A stretch of DNA of 35,649 bases from a virus: IMG/VR virus record IMGVR_UViG_3300047470_000213, positions 1-35,649 of that record, one strand, 5' to 3'. Position 1 is the first letter of the stretch. Each line of letters begins with the position of its first letter. The position numbers and the translations under genes were made by a program. This document shows positions 14,735 through 22,650 of the stretch, piece by piece. Under the pieces are notes generated by a model. That model made no database searches and was not told where the DNA came from. It saw only the letters and a list, made by a program, of their open reading frames with translations.

Positions 14735-16797
14735 CCGCCCACCCCCATCGCCACCATGTTTTCCAGCTCGAGCGGGGTCATCGGCTTGTTGGTATGGATG
14801 TTCACATTCTCGACGTGTGTGCCCTTGTTCTGGTTGCTGGTGTTCTGAATGCTGGTCAACAGCCCACCCCGGGGCACGGCCGTTGGCCGCGACGGTGAAA
14901 GACTAGGAATGGCTGCGTTGATGGGTTGCTGAGCCGGTTGCGATGCACTGGCGGCGTTGGCCACGCGCATAGCTGCATCGATCCCCGGTACTTTCGGCAT
15001 CCCGGGGATTGGTTCATTGATGGTTTGCGGTGCGCTGATGGTGGCCGCGCTCACCGCGGGCTCGACACCTGGTATTTCCGGCATGCCGCCAAAGCGCGCT
15101 TCGATGTTTACGCCCGGGACGCTGTTGATCATCTCGATCAGGCTGTTGATGGCCTTGTAGAAGACGCCGACGATGCTGTCCCAGGCGCCTTTGGCCATGG
15201 CTGACCAGCCGCCCATGGAGCTGAACCAGTCGGAAAGGGTCTTGAACTGATCGCTGACCCACTTAAAGGCGGCGCTGTTCATCAGTGCGGCGGTCCATTC
15301 GTCCCAGTAGTAGACGGCGGCGACCACCGCCGCGACCAGGGCGACGATCCCGACAACGATCAATAGCACCGGGTTGGCCAGTAGCGCGCCGTTGACCAGC
15401 CAGATAGCGGCCTGCCAAGCCACCATCCCGACTTTGACCAGGCCCATCCAGGTGTACAGCAGCACCAGGCCGGCGACGAAGGCGATTGTCATGACGGTGT
15501 GAAACAGGAACATGGCGATGCTGCGGTAGCCGGTCCAGTTCAGCAGCTTCCAGACCGTAAGCATCCCCAGCCAGACCATCTTGGACATGCCTACCGCCAG
15601 GGTCAGCAGGGACATGCCGGCGATGATGCCGAAGATGGTCAGTGCGGTGATGCCGATCACTCGGGTGATGTTGGGAAACAAGGTGACCCAGCGCATCAGC
15701 GCCTTGCCGATCGCCACCATCTTTTCCATGAACGGCGCCAGGACCGGGATCAGCACCTGGCCAAACAAGGCGCGCATGCTTTCCACCAGGGACGTCCATT
15801 GCGCCCAGGGATCGACCATGGCCTTCGCCATCTGCTCGGCACTCTCCAGACCGCGAATCTTGCCCAACTGGTCCATGCCAATGCGCAGGCGATCGGTGTC
15901 CTTGGCCAGCGCCGTGATCACGCGCGCGCCCTCGCCGCCAAATGCGTCGATCAGCTTGGCCCCCGCATTGGCACTGTTCAGATCACCGAACTTGCCCTCC
16001 AACTTGCCAAGGATGTCGAGCATCGGCAGCAACTTGCCGTTCTGGTCGACGAACTTCATCCCCAACTTTTCCGAGGCGCTGCCGATGTTCTCGAAGAACG
16101 ATTTGTAGATGCCGCCGGCATCGCCGCCTTCCATGGTGCTGCTCAGCGAGCCGATCACCGCGAACTGCTCGGCCAAGTCCACACCCGCCGTGGTCGCGAT
16201 CGAGCCGACTTCCTTGAAGGCATCCTTCAACTGCGCGCCATCGGTGCGGAACAGCTTCACCGCCAGCGCGGTCTGTCCGCCCAGCTTCTCGATCCACTCG
16301 GTTTTACCGAAGGCGTCCGCCTGGCCCTTGAACAGGTTGTACATGGTGCCCACGTAGGCGCTGGTGGTCTCCGCATCGGCCTTGGTCGCCTTGGCCAGCA
16401 CATTGCTGGTGTTGGTGATCGACGTCAGCTGGCTGGCGGTCAATCCTTTGATGGCGCCATCGATCGTCGCCGCCGATGCCACAAAATCGCGAGCATTGGC
16501 TGCGTAGTCGACAGAGAACTCCAACGCCTTTTGATTGAGTGCGGCCAGCGCATCTTCAGCCACGCCCAGCGAACTGACCTCGCCCAGGGCGCGGTTCATC
16601 TCAAGGGCTGGTGCCAATGACTGGGTGATCGCCACACCGGCGCCGACCAAGCCGCCCAAACCCAAGCCCATCGTCTTGATGTTCTGTTCGCTCTGCTCGG
16701 CAAGGTCGGAAAAACCCATTTTCACCTTGCCCAGGGGCGCGGTGACCTTGTCGGTCAGGCTCAAGATGAAGGCCAGGCGGGCGGCGCGGTCAGCCAT
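14731..16797 (-). CDS. T: Tail tape measure protein
   Basis: This 688-aa protein has the TP901-type tape-measure core (residues about 70-330: SLGVAEDALAALNQKALEFS, AANARDFVASAATIDGAIKG, EGGDAGGIYKSFFENIG). Next comes a long hydrophobic region (about 340-500) with several membrane-like segments. The final 130 residues are low-complexity, proline- and alanine-rich, ending KPMTPLELENMVAMGVGG. The protein sets tail length and probably enters the host envelope with the DNA. The start ATG follows the stop of the frameshifted chaperone extension by six bases. P2 gpT is longer (about 815 aa), so a somewhat shorter tail is expected. Confidence 0.92.
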   Translation of the reverse strand: MADRAARLAFILSLTDKVTAPLGKVKMGFSDLAEQSEQNIKTMGLGLGGLVGAGVAITQSLAPALEMNRALGEVSSLGVAEDALAALNQKALEFSVDYAANARDFVASAATIDGAIKGLTASQLTSITNTSNVLAKATKADAETTSAYVGTMYNLFKGQADAFGKTEWIEKLGGQTALAVKLFRTDGAQLKDAFKEVGSIATTAGVDLAEQFAVIGSLSSTMEGGDAGGIYKSFFENIGSASEKLGMKFVDQNGKLLPMLDILGKLEGKFGDLNSANAGAKLIDAFGGEGARVITALAKDTDRLRIGMDQLGKIRGLESAEQMAKAMVDPWAQWTSLVESMRALFGQVLIPVLAPFMEKMVAIGKALMRWVTLFPNITRVIGITALTIFGIIAGMSLLTLAVGMSKMVWLGMLTVWKLLNWTGYRSIAMFLFHTVMTIAFVAGLVLLYTWMGLVKVGMVAWQAAIWLVNGALLANPVLLIVVGIVALVAAVVAAVYYWDEWTAALMNSAAFKWVSDQFKTLSDWFSSMGGWSAMAKGAWDSIVGVFYKAINSLIEMINSVPGVNIEARFGGMPEIPGVEPAVSAATISAPQTINEPIPGMPKVPGIDAAMRVANAASASQPAQQPINAAIPSLSPSRPTAVPRGGLLTSIQNTSNQNKGTHVENVNIHTNKPMTPLELENMVAMGVGG

Positions 16798-16803
16798 GTG
16801 TTT

Positions 16804-17255
16804 TTATCCATTCAGAGCATGGGCGATGCCGTTAGCCACGGCGATTTCCATGCGTTTCCAGTGTTCGTCTTCCAGCCACTTGGCCGTGCCCATCACCTCG
16901 GGCGTGGGCTCTTGACCAGGTAGCCAGCGACTGGACAAGGCCAACAGCTGACCTAGGCCGTCCTCGCTCAGGCGCTCAGCGTGCTCGAGGGCTTTTTTAC
17001 GATGATTTCAACGTCCGGCGCGTACTCCTCGAGCAGGGCACCGGCGATCTGCATGGTCATCACCGGGTTGGCCAACAAGGTGCGCAGATCGGCGCGCTGC
17101 TCGGCCACGACGGTGTTGCTCAGCAGGTTGTGGGATGGCGCCACCTTGTTGTTGGCGGTCACGGCGTTGAAGTACTTGGTCACGTCCTGGGGCGTCAGGG
17201 TGAAAGTGAATTCTTGGGCGCCGACTTCCAGGGTGATATCGCGTTTTTCGCTCAT
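16804..17255 (-). CDS. Tail assembly chaperone, -1 frameshift fusion (E+E'-like)
   Basis: A -1 shift on A-AAA-AAG (16998-16992) after lysine 88 leads into an open frame. It reads ALEHAERLSEDGLGQL...MEIAVANGIAHALNG for 62 codons and stops at 16806-16804, six bases before the tape-measure ATG. The fusion is 150 aa; written as a join it is 17255..16992 and 16992..16804. The extension has no plausible start of its own and fills the whole gap between chaperone and tape measure. P2 E/E' and lambda G/GT use the same arrangement, where the long form recruits the tape measure. The pairing CCTCG/CGAGG downstream could form a stimulatory stem. Confidence 0.85.
16968..17255 (-). CDS. E: Tail assembly chaperone, short form (E-like)
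   Basis: This 95-aa protein resembles the putative phage tail assembly chaperone family (DUF2765/TAC type). It has a beta start (MSEKRDITLEVGAQEFTFTLTP), a helical middle and ends EIIVKKPSSTLSA. It lies right before the tape measure, as P2 gpE does, and its ATG overlaps the upstream stop as ATGA. Eight codons before the stop is the A-AAA-AAG slippery heptamer that yields the long form listed separately. The short form is the main product and would coat the tape measure during tail assembly. Confidence 0.85.
   Translation of the reverse strand: MSEKRDITLEVGAQEFTFTLTPQDVTKYFNAVTANNKVAPSHNLLSNTVVAEQRADLRTLLANPVMTMQIAGALLEEYAPDVEIIVKKPSSTLSA
16992..16998 (-). promoter_or_regulatory. Programmed -1 frameshift slippery heptamer A-AAA-AAG
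   Basis: On the coding strand the zero-frame codons are GTA-AAA-AAG-CCC, giving a canonical A-AAA-AAG heptamer as in dnaX. CCTCG starting two bases downstream can pair with CGAGG about 25 bases further to form a stem, with a small inner CGC-TGA-GCG helix. Confidence 0.85.
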
Positions 17256-17509
17256 GTTCTTTTCCGTTGTGGGGGTTGGTTAAAAAGGTGCTGCAGGCGT
17301 TGTTCCAGCCGGTCTTCCAGCTTTTCCATGGCCTTATCGATGTGCTCGGCCCGCACGTATCGCTCGGCGACCTCGATGCGAAACTCCAGGTGCTCACGAC
17401 GGGCCGCGCTGATCTGTTTGAAGAGGTACATCTGAAAACCCACCACACCGGTCAAAACCAGTTCGGTCAGCATCAGCAGTACGCTCACGGCCATGGCTGA
17501 AAGCTCCAT
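17252..17509 (-). CDS. Small membrane protein with coiled coil (holin or spanin candidate)
   Basis: This 85-aa protein has one N-terminal membrane span (about residues 5-27: AMAVSVLLMLTELVLTGVVGF) followed by a charged helical region (about 30-78: EHLEFRIEVAERYVRAEHIDKAMEKLEDRLEQRL), a typical coiled coil. This topology suits an inner-membrane spanin or a small holin. It is the last gene of the lysis-like cluster, starting one base after the DUF1353 stop and overlapping the chaperone gene as ATGA. No other holin is obvious nearby, so it may be the holin. The choice between the two is open. Confidence 0.7.
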   Translation of the reverse strand: MELSAMAVSVLLMLTELVLTGVVGFQMYLFKQISAARREHLEFRIEVAERYVRAEHIDKAMEKLEDRLEQRLQHLFNQPPQRKRT

Positions 17510-17510
17510 T

Positions 17511-17873
17511 TCACGCGCTCCAGTTGCCACGCCCGCCAATCCGGACGGCGGCGTACATCAGCCACGCAAGAGGCTTGGGCATGCCCTCCTCGAGCAAGGC
17601 GTCATAAAAGACCTGGTCAGCCTCGGCCTTGGTAAAGGACAAGGTGCCGTGGGTGTAAATGAAGTCATGCACCACCGACGGACGACGGGCGCACTCGTCG
17701 TCACGCGGGATCAACCACCAGACCGGACGGGGGACGCTGGCCAGATCGGTGCGGTAGCACTTGGGCACCGTCACCAGCTTGTTGCTGGCCGTCAGGTAGA
17801 ACAGCGGCCTGATCAGTTGCCATTGCTTGGTGCCCTTCACGGCCTTCACGACCAGCTCGCTCCTAAAGGCCAT
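17511..17873 (-). CDS. DUF1353 family phage protein
   Basis: This 120-aa protein contains the DUF1353 pattern: a hydrophobic strand region (LVTVPKCYRTDLASVPRPVWWLIP) followed by RRPSVVHDFIYTHG with a conserved H-D, and SFTKAEADQVFYDALLEEGM. The start at ATG 17873 overlaps the upstream lipoprotein gene by 11 bases; a longer upstream frame is a shadow. DUF1353 proteins are common in phage lysis and tail regions, but their role is not established. The conserved His-Asp suggests a possible metal site. Confidence 0.82.
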   Translation of the reverse strand: MAFRSELVVKAVKGTKQWQLIRPLFYLTASNKLVTVPKCYRTDLASVPRPVWWLIPRDDECARRPSVVHDFIYTHGTLSFTKAEADQVFYDALLEEGMPKPLAWLMYAAVRIGGRGNWSA

Positions 17874-18078
17874 CGGCGGCGCACTCCACGCGGATCGTGT
17901 TCGGGGCCGTGTCGCTGGCAATTTGGGTGCGCAGCAGCACGCGCCCGGGCTCCGGCGCCTTGCAATACAACGCCACCAACGTGGAAGCGCTGCGTGCCAC
18001 CACCGCGTGGGTGTCGCTGAAGGCGCAGCCGACCAGGGCGACGACGGTGAACACGACAATCATCAACAGGCGAGTCAT
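17863..18078 (-). CDS. Small lipoprotein, outer-membrane spanin candidate
   Basis: This 71-aa protein has a signal peptide with a lipobox (LMIVVFTVVALVGC, cleavage before Cys18), then a 54-residue periplasmic part with two more cysteines. It follows the endolysin directly, TGA then ATG. This place and topology suit an Rz1-like o-spanin, although Rz1 proteins are usually proline-rich and this one is not. It could instead be a lipoprotein that alters the surface of the lysogen. Confidence 0.7.
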   Translation of the reverse strand: MTRLLMIVVFTVVALVGCAFSDTHAVVARSASTLVALYCKAPEPGRVLLRTQIASDTAPNTIRVECAADGL

Positions 18079-18471
18079 TCAGTAGCTCCAGATCGCAGGG
18101 CTGGGGAATCGGCCACCGGCCGGCGCCATGCCCAGGTGCAGGAAACGAGCGTTACCGCGCTGGCTGATGCCGAAGCGGGTGAACTTCAGGTTCATGGCCA
18201 GGCGCAGGATCTCCACCGCGTCTTCACCACGGCAGCGCACATCAACCGCCAGGCCGGTGCAGTGCTCACCTGGTGCTGGCTTGCTCACTTCCACCGGGTG
18301 TTTCGGGCAGCGGTAGGCGCTGCTCAGCGCCATGGGTCGGCCAAACTGCTGACGCAGGGTCACCAGCTCGGCCATGAAGGCCGGATCCATCTCGGCGCCG
18401 GTGCTGTTGCACTTGCCACATTTGCAGCGCAATTCAGCCGCGGCGAAGTGCGGCCAGGTGATAGGGCTCAT
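18079..18471 (-). CDS. Endolysin, peptidase M15-type
   Basis: This 130-aa protein resembles M15A (D-Ala-D-Ala carboxypeptidase-like) phage endolysins. ALSSAYRCPKHP at 48-59 is the conserved core start. H70 and D77 (GEHCTGLAVDVR) and H112 (FLHLGM) are the expected zinc ligands. No signal peptide is visible, so release depends on a holin. The start ATG 18471 overlaps the zinc-finger gene stop as ATGA; the frame upstream is a shadow. It would cut the peptide part of peptidoglycan at lysis. Confidence 0.87.
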   Translation of the reverse strand: MSPITWPHFAAAELRCKCGKCNSTGAEMDPAFMAELVTLRQQFGRPMALSSAYRCPKHPVEVSKPAPGEHCTGLAVDVRCRGEDAVEILRLAMNLKFTRFGISQRGNARFLHLGMAPAGGRFPSPAIWSY

Positions 18472-18680
18472 CGGCGTTTTCCTTGCTCGAAATGGGATTG
18501 GCACGGTGTGCAGCGAGTGATGCCGCCCAGCGCTTGGCGCTTCTCAGGGATCGGCTCGTCACAGTCCAGGCAATGGCTGCGGCTCGGCCCGGTCGGACGT
18601 GCCTTGGCGAGTTGGGCGGTAATCGCCTGTTCACGCTGGCGTTGTTCCAGCGCCTGGGCACGATCGAACGGGCAGACCAT
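18468..18680 (-). CDS. TraR/DksA-type C4 zinc-finger protein
   Basis: This 70-aa protein has an N-terminal helix rich in Gln and Arg and a C-terminal C4 finger: C37-x2-C40 (CLDC) and C57-x2-C60 (CTPC) with the EPIPEKRQA segment typical of the TraR/DksA family. TraR binds RNA polymerase in the secondary channel and mimics DksA with ppGpp, so this protein may tune host transcription late in infection. The gene overlaps the tail-tube stop by one base (TGATG) and the endolysin as ATGA. Confidence 0.82.
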   Translation of the reverse strand: MVCPFDRAQALEQRQREQAITAQLAKARPTGPSRSHCLDCDEPIPEKRQALGGITRCTPCQSHFEQGKRR

Positions 18681-19129
18681 CAGCGCAGGCCCTCGATCTC
18701 GGCAGCAGCCAGATAAGGCACGCCGTTGATGCGAATGAAGTCCGGGCTGGTGACGTCAAACGGCACCTTGTGCTTGGATTTCTCGGCGCCTTTCGGATCG
18801 ATGCTCAGCAGGCTGGACACCTTCAACTTGCAGGCGAATGCCTCAACGCGCAGTTCCTCTTCGCCGGCCTTGGCAAAGAAAACAATGTCGAATGCCTCGA
18901 ACTCGCGAAAACTGCCGGCGCTGCGTGCGGCCTCGATCAACAGATTGAAGTTGCTGGTGTCGAACTCCATCTCCCCGCTGGCCGCAACGTCACCATCGAC
19001 GTGCCCATTGGGTACGCCACGGCTCTGCGCCACGGCGGTGTTGTCCGTGATATCGATGGTGCAGCTTTCGATGTGAACCTGCAGATCGCCCAGGTTCACG
19101 TCGAAGTTCTTGCCGCCAATACGTGACAT
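18680..19129 (-). CDS. FII: Tail tube protein (DUF2597-type)
   Basis: This 149-aa protein matches the DUF2597 type as I know it from HP1/K139-like phages: MSRIGGKNFDVNLGDLQVH, ITDNTAVAQSRGVPNGHVDGDVAASGEMEFDTSNFN and a C-terminal half with IDPKGAEKSKHKVPFDVTSPDFIRINGVPY, given as landmarks. It follows the sheath gene by six bases, so it should be the inner tube through which DNA passes. P2 gpFII has about 172 aa, and sequence resemblance to it is not evident. Confidence 0.85.
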   Translation of the reverse strand: MSRIGGKNFDVNLGDLQVHIESCTIDITDNTAVAQSRGVPNGHVDGDVAASGEMEFDTSNFNLLIEAARSAGSFREFEAFDIVFFAKAGEEELRVEAFACKLKVSSLLSIDPKGAEKSKHKVPFDVTSPDFIRINGVPYLAAAEIEGLR

Positions 19130-19135
19130 AGGGGG

Positions 19136-20251
19136 TTACTCCGAATCGTCGTTGGAAAGGTCGAGGGCGATGTTCGCCGTAAGGTCCTTCGGGCAGTTGA
19201 GCGGCCGGATCTTGATGTAAACCTCGACCTTGGTTTTGCTGAGCCACACCAGGACGATGTCGCCGTCCTTGGGCGCCTCGATCTCACCCGGGAACACTTG
19301 GCCGGCGAACGTGACCGACTTGGCCATCTGGCGCAGGGGCTTCATCAGCGCACTGATGGCAGCGGCCATGCTGTTGGGGGTGTTGTTCAATCGGCGATCG
19401 GCCACGCGGCGGATCAGCAGCGGGCGCACCTGGCGAGCGGCCTTGTCAGCCAAACGCAGGTACTCGACCACTTGGAAGTCGCTCGCCGGCGCATCGAGCA
19501 TGTTGCCGTCGCCCCAGAACACGCCCGGGTAATCGGGATAGGTCTGCGACACGGAGAACCGTGCCTTATCCAGCTCGGCACGGATCGCCGATGGCAGCGG
19601 CACGCCGTCAACGTCGGCAGGAATCGCGCCCAAGCCCAGCACGGCACCGGACGCCACACGCATAGGGCTGTCGGCAATGCTCACCGCCGCGTTGGCCAAA
19701 CGACCCGCCAGCACGCCCAGGTCATTGCCGTGCAATTGCGGTACGACCAGGACACGCGGCGCGGCCAGGTTTGCGGTGATGGCCCGTTGCGCGATCAGGT
19801 ATTGGTCCCACGTCTGCAGCACGGTGATGCCCGCGCTCGCGGCCATCACAAACGCCCGACGGCCGTAGACGTTGTTCAGCGCGATGGCGGCGTCATGCAT
19901 GGCCGACAGCTGCGCTGCAGCGGTCACCGGCTTGGTGATCACTACCGCCTCCACCGAAAACCCCTGCTGCTGGGCGTATTCCAGTGCGTCGGACCAATCA
20001 CCGTCGGCCGCGATCGGCGCAGCCAGGCACGCCCAGCGATCGCCGCCGTTCAGTTTGGCGGCAGTGATCTGGGTTTTCAGGTCACTGGCAGGAATGCCCA
20101 GGGCGCTGTCCAGGTCGCTGTCGGTGTTCAAGGGGATCAACTGGCCGACGCTCTTCGCACCGACGCCGATAAAAAGGAAATAGCGCTCGATCTCAGTCAC
20201 GGCACCCTGGCCCAGATTGAGATTGTTTACGCTGACTTTGCCGAGTGCCAT
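19136..20251 (-). CDS. FI: Contractile tail sheath protein (DUF2586-type)
   Basis: This 371-aa protein resembles the DUF2586 sheath type of the HP1 branch. It starts MALGKVSVNNLNLGQGAVTEIERYFLFIG and ends with a beta-rich C-terminal domain (IEAPKDGDIVLVWLSKTKVEVYIKIRPLN). It lies next to the tube gene as sheath genes do. Sheath subunits surround the tube and contract to drive it through the envelope. P2 gpFI is 396 aa. A 263-20251 gap of 11 bases separates it from the upstream completion gene. Confidence 0.87.
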   Translation of the reverse strand: MALGKVSVNNLNLGQGAVTEIERYFLFIGVGAKSVGQLIPLNTDSDLDSALGIPASDLKTQITAAKLNGGDRWACLAAPIAADGDWSDALEYAQQQGFSVEAVVITKPVTAAAQLSAMHDAAIALNNVYGRRAFVMAASAGITVLQTWDQYLIAQRAITANLAAPRVLVVPQLHGNDLGVLAGRLANAAVSIADSPMRVASGAVLGLGAIPADVDGVPLPSAIRAELDKARFSVSQTYPDYPGVFWGDGNMLDAPASDFQVVEYLRLADKAARQVRPLLIRRVADRRLNNTPNSMAAAISALMKPLRQMAKSVTFAGQVFPGEIEAPKDGDIVLVWLSKTKVEVYIKIRPLNCPKDLTANIALDLSNDDSE

Positions 20252-20262
20252 GCAGTGCCTCG

Positions 20263-20946
20263 CTAGCGGGGTGAATTAAGGATTTGTTGGAGCACCTGAT
20301 TCAGCAGCAAACCGGTATCTCGTTCGGTGCTGACGCCGATGAACTGGCGCTTGGGCAAGCTGATCTCCCAGCTCTGCGCGCCGCTGCTTTCGGCTTTTTC
20401 GTCGTCCAGGATGCGGATCAGCAGTCCGGCCTTGGCGTAGTTCACATGCTCTTGAATCCAGGCCACTGATGGCCGGGACAGGGATTTCTTGCCCTCTTGC
20501 CGGACCTTGAAGCCCAGCCGGCGCAGGCGCTTGGCCTGCTTTTCCGTGGCTGCCAGTCCGGCGGGAACATTGTTCCAACGCTTCATCTGGGCGGCGGTGC
20601 GGCGCTCACTGACGCCGTTGTGCTGCTGCGCCGCGACCCAGCTGGTCAGGGCATTACGCCAGCCCAGCTCGGCTTCATCGGGACTCACGCGGGTGACCAA
20701 CATCAGCTTGGCCAGCCCCGCTTCCATCTTCTTTTTGCCCTTGCCGGTCCCTTTGCGCGCTTCGAACGGGGTGCCGTCGAGGTTCTGCTGATCACGCACC
20801 CGCTTGCGGCTCATCGTCCGCACGCGCTTGGAGACGTTGTTCAGCAGGCGCCTGCGCAGCTGTGGCGGCAGGCTGAGCAACGCCAGCTGCTCGCGCACGC
20901 CCAGATAGCCCCGGGCATCGAGCTCGAAGGTGCTACGACCGGCCAA
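20263..20946 (-). CDS. S: Tail completion/virion morphogenesis protein (P2 gpS-like)
   Basis: This 227-aa protein has the gpS pattern: FELDARGYLGVREQLALLSLPPQLRRRLLN, basic RKRVRDQQNLDGTPFEARK and QRFIG-like end segments. I choose TTG 20946 because GAGG lies nine bases upstream and the protein then begins in family style (xAGRSTFELDARGY). The frame further upstream only shadows gene R. The start overlaps the R stop by 14 bases. gpS helps finish the tail end that joins the head. It is longer than P2 gpS (about 150 aa), with an extra middle helical part around residues 85-150. Confidence 0.75.
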   Translation of the reverse strand: MAGRSTFELDARGYLGVREQLALLSLPPQLRRRLLNNVSKRVRTMSRKRVRDQQNLDGTPFEARKGTGKGKKKMEAGLAKLMLVTRVSPDEAELGWRNALTSWVAAQQHNGVSERRTAAQMKRWNNVPAGLAATEKQAKRLRRLGFKVRQEGKKSLSRPSVAWIQEHVNYAKAGLLIRILDDEKAESSGAQSWEISLPKRQFIGVSTERDTGLLLNQVLQQILNSPR

Positions 20947-21379
20947 GGCTTGATACCTCGCCGTGTTCAGCAATCCACAGATCAAACGGGACAAATGCCC
21001 AGGTCTTACCGAACGCCTCGATCTCGCCGGCGGGATCCTCGGCCAGGTATTGCGGCTCGTTGAACTCAAGGGTGATGTCCACGTCGGCCAGGTCGTTGTC
21101 GAGCATGGTGATGTCGAACTTCGGCGCCGGCAGTTCGTCGCGGTCCTGGTCGTTGCCCTCAAGCCAACTACCCACCAACGCCATCAGGCGCCCAGGGTGA
21201 TCGGCGAAGCGCTCCAGGGCGATCGTGGCGCTGTAACGCATATCCCCCATGTGCAGCCCACCAATGTCCGGCTTCCAGATCAGCTCCAGGTTCACCTGGT
21301 CGGTCCAGCTATCGAGCTGCTCCGGCAGCACCAACTGGCGCTCGACCAAGTAAGCGGTGAGGGCGCGGAGTTTGATCAC
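20933..21379 (-). CDS. R: Tail completion protein (P2 gpR-like)
   Basis: This 148-aa protein begins MIKLRALTAYLVERQLVLPEQLDSW, the usual opening of gpR tail-completion proteins, and lies between L and S homologues. The start overlaps the L stop as ATGA. It acts in finishing the head-proximal end of the tail. The middle is beta-rich with an acidic stretch (NDQDRDELPAPKFDITMLDNDLADVDITLEF). Confidence 0.8.
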   Translation of the reverse strand: MIKLRALTAYLVERQLVLPEQLDSWTDQVNLELIWKPDIGGLHMGDMRYSATIALERFADHPGRLMALVGSWLEGNDQDRDELPAPKFDITMLDNDLADVDITLEFNEPQYLAEDPAGEIEAFGKTWAFVPFDLWIAEHGEVSSLGRS

Positions 21380-21837
21380 AGGAGTACCGCCGTGATGCGG
21401 CCACGGCCCTGCAGCGAGCGAACGGCCTGCTGGCTGAACTCCAGGAAGGTTTCGCCACGCTCGGGCAGTTCTTTGCCGGTGTTCTCCGCGCTTTCACGGC
21501 GGGTCACGGTGGCGAATTGAGTCAGCAAGCTGGCTTTGGCGCGGCAATACACGGCGCGCTTGTACGTCGCTGCTTGAAATGTGCGCTCCGGCAGCACCGT
21601 AGGGTCAGCAGATTCCACGGAGGACGCGCCCGCGTTCTGCCATTGGCCTTTGAGCTTGGCCAGATCTCGATTGACCTCGATCATCGCCGTGGTCAGATCA
21701 GTGGCCAGCATGTCTACCAGGTACTCCGCCGGCAGGCGGTATCCCTTCTGGAATTCGGCCAGGGAGAGGTTCGGCCAGAAGCCGTCGTTCTCGATCGCCT
21801 GATCCACAAAGGTGGTGGGTTTCCCGGAAAAGCTCAT
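21376..21837 (-). CDS. L: Head completion/stabilisation protein (P2 gpL-like)
   Basis: This 153-aa protein resembles gpL of P2 relatives: NDGFWPNLSLAEFQKGYRLP at 17-36 and a C-terminal half with YKRAVYCRAKASLLTQFATVTRRESAENTG, where RAVYCRAKA-LL is characteristic. The length is close to P2 gpL (about 169 aa). It plugs the filled head before the tail joins. It begins 99 bases after gpM, a gap holding a run of nine identical bases at 21921-21929. Confidence 0.85.
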   Translation of the reverse strand: MSFSGKPTTFVDQAIENDGFWPNLSLAEFQKGYRLPAEYLVDMLATDLTTAMIEVNRDLAKLKGQWQNAGASSVESADPTVLPERTFQAATYKRAVYCRAKASLLTQFATVTRRESAENTGKELPERGETFLEFSQQAVRSLQGRGRITAVLL

Positions 21838-21936
21838 TGCTGGGCACTCAAATAGGGGCGGGAAAACTGTTTCAGTGGGTCAGGCCATAAATGGTTGGCT
21901 CACATCCACAGTTTCTCGCCGGGGGGGGGTAGTCGG

Positions 21937-22650
21937 TTATTGGGTTGCGGTTTCGGCCAGTTGCTTGATCAAGGCCTTGCGTGCCCCGGCAAGTCGGGTG
22001 CCTACACCAATGCCGTCGTACAACGCTTCGGCGCGTTCAAAGTGCGTGACGGCCAGGGCCCATTCCTTGCGATCCATCGCCAGAATCCCCAGCTGCTTGT
22101 GATAGCGAGCCGGTATCCGCTCGAACAGATTCCACTCGCCGTCAACACGGTGCAGAAGGTTCGATACATAGGGCTCAGGGCTGCGACCGGCCTTGAACTC
22201 GGCCTCGGCCCACTCGATCACCTCGTCTGCAACAAAGGTCGGGATGTCCCGGTTGAAGCGTTCAGGCAACACCTGACCTTGAGACATGGCGAAGTCCGCC
22301 AGCTCCAGGCCTTTTTCAAACTGGGTGGTGTCGAACAGCCAAATCAGGACGTACACCAGCACCGAGTTCGGGAAACTCAATCCGGAATCGCGGTACCGCT
22401 GCACGTATTCCTGGTACTTGGGCAACAGCTCATCACGCTTGAGCTGCTGTCGAAGTTCGCGGCTGTTGATCGCGCTGATGCGCTCCAGATCGACAGCCAG
22501 CGCGTCGTCCATCAACTTCAAATGCTTCTGCGCATTGGCAGGGCTGGAGAGTGCAGCGGCAGGCGAATAGCCCACCGCTACGGCACCGGCGACAGCCATC
22601 GCTGGACCTTGTGCAAGTACGCGCCGTTTGTGCGCCAGTGCCATGCTCAT
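21937..22650 (-). CDS. M: Terminase small (endonuclease) subunit (P2 gpM-like)
   Basis: This 237-aa protein shows gpM features: ERISAINSRELRQQLKRDELLPKYQEYV, SGLSFPNSVLVYVLIWLFDT, and ADFAMSQGQVLPERFNRDIPTFVADEV. The length is near P2 gpM (about 247 aa). In P2 this subunit with gpP cuts cos and starts packaging. The ATG overlaps the capsid stop by one base (TGATG). Confidence 0.9.
   Translation of the reverse strand: MSMALAHKRRVLAQGPAMAVAGAVAVGYSPAAALSSPANAQKHLKLMDDALAVDLERISAINSRELRQQLKRDELLPKYQEYVQRYRDSGLSFPNSVLVYVLIWLFDTTQFEKGLELADFAMSQGQVLPERFNRDIPTFVADEVIEWAEAEFKAGRSPEPYVSNLLHRVDGEWNLFERIPARYHKQLGILAMDRKEWALAVTHFERAEALYDGIGVGTRLAGARKALIKQLAETATQ

Noticed and set aside
15499-16620. 373-codon open frame opposite the tape measure
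   Set aside because: His/Gln/Arg-rich composition typical of an antisense shadow.
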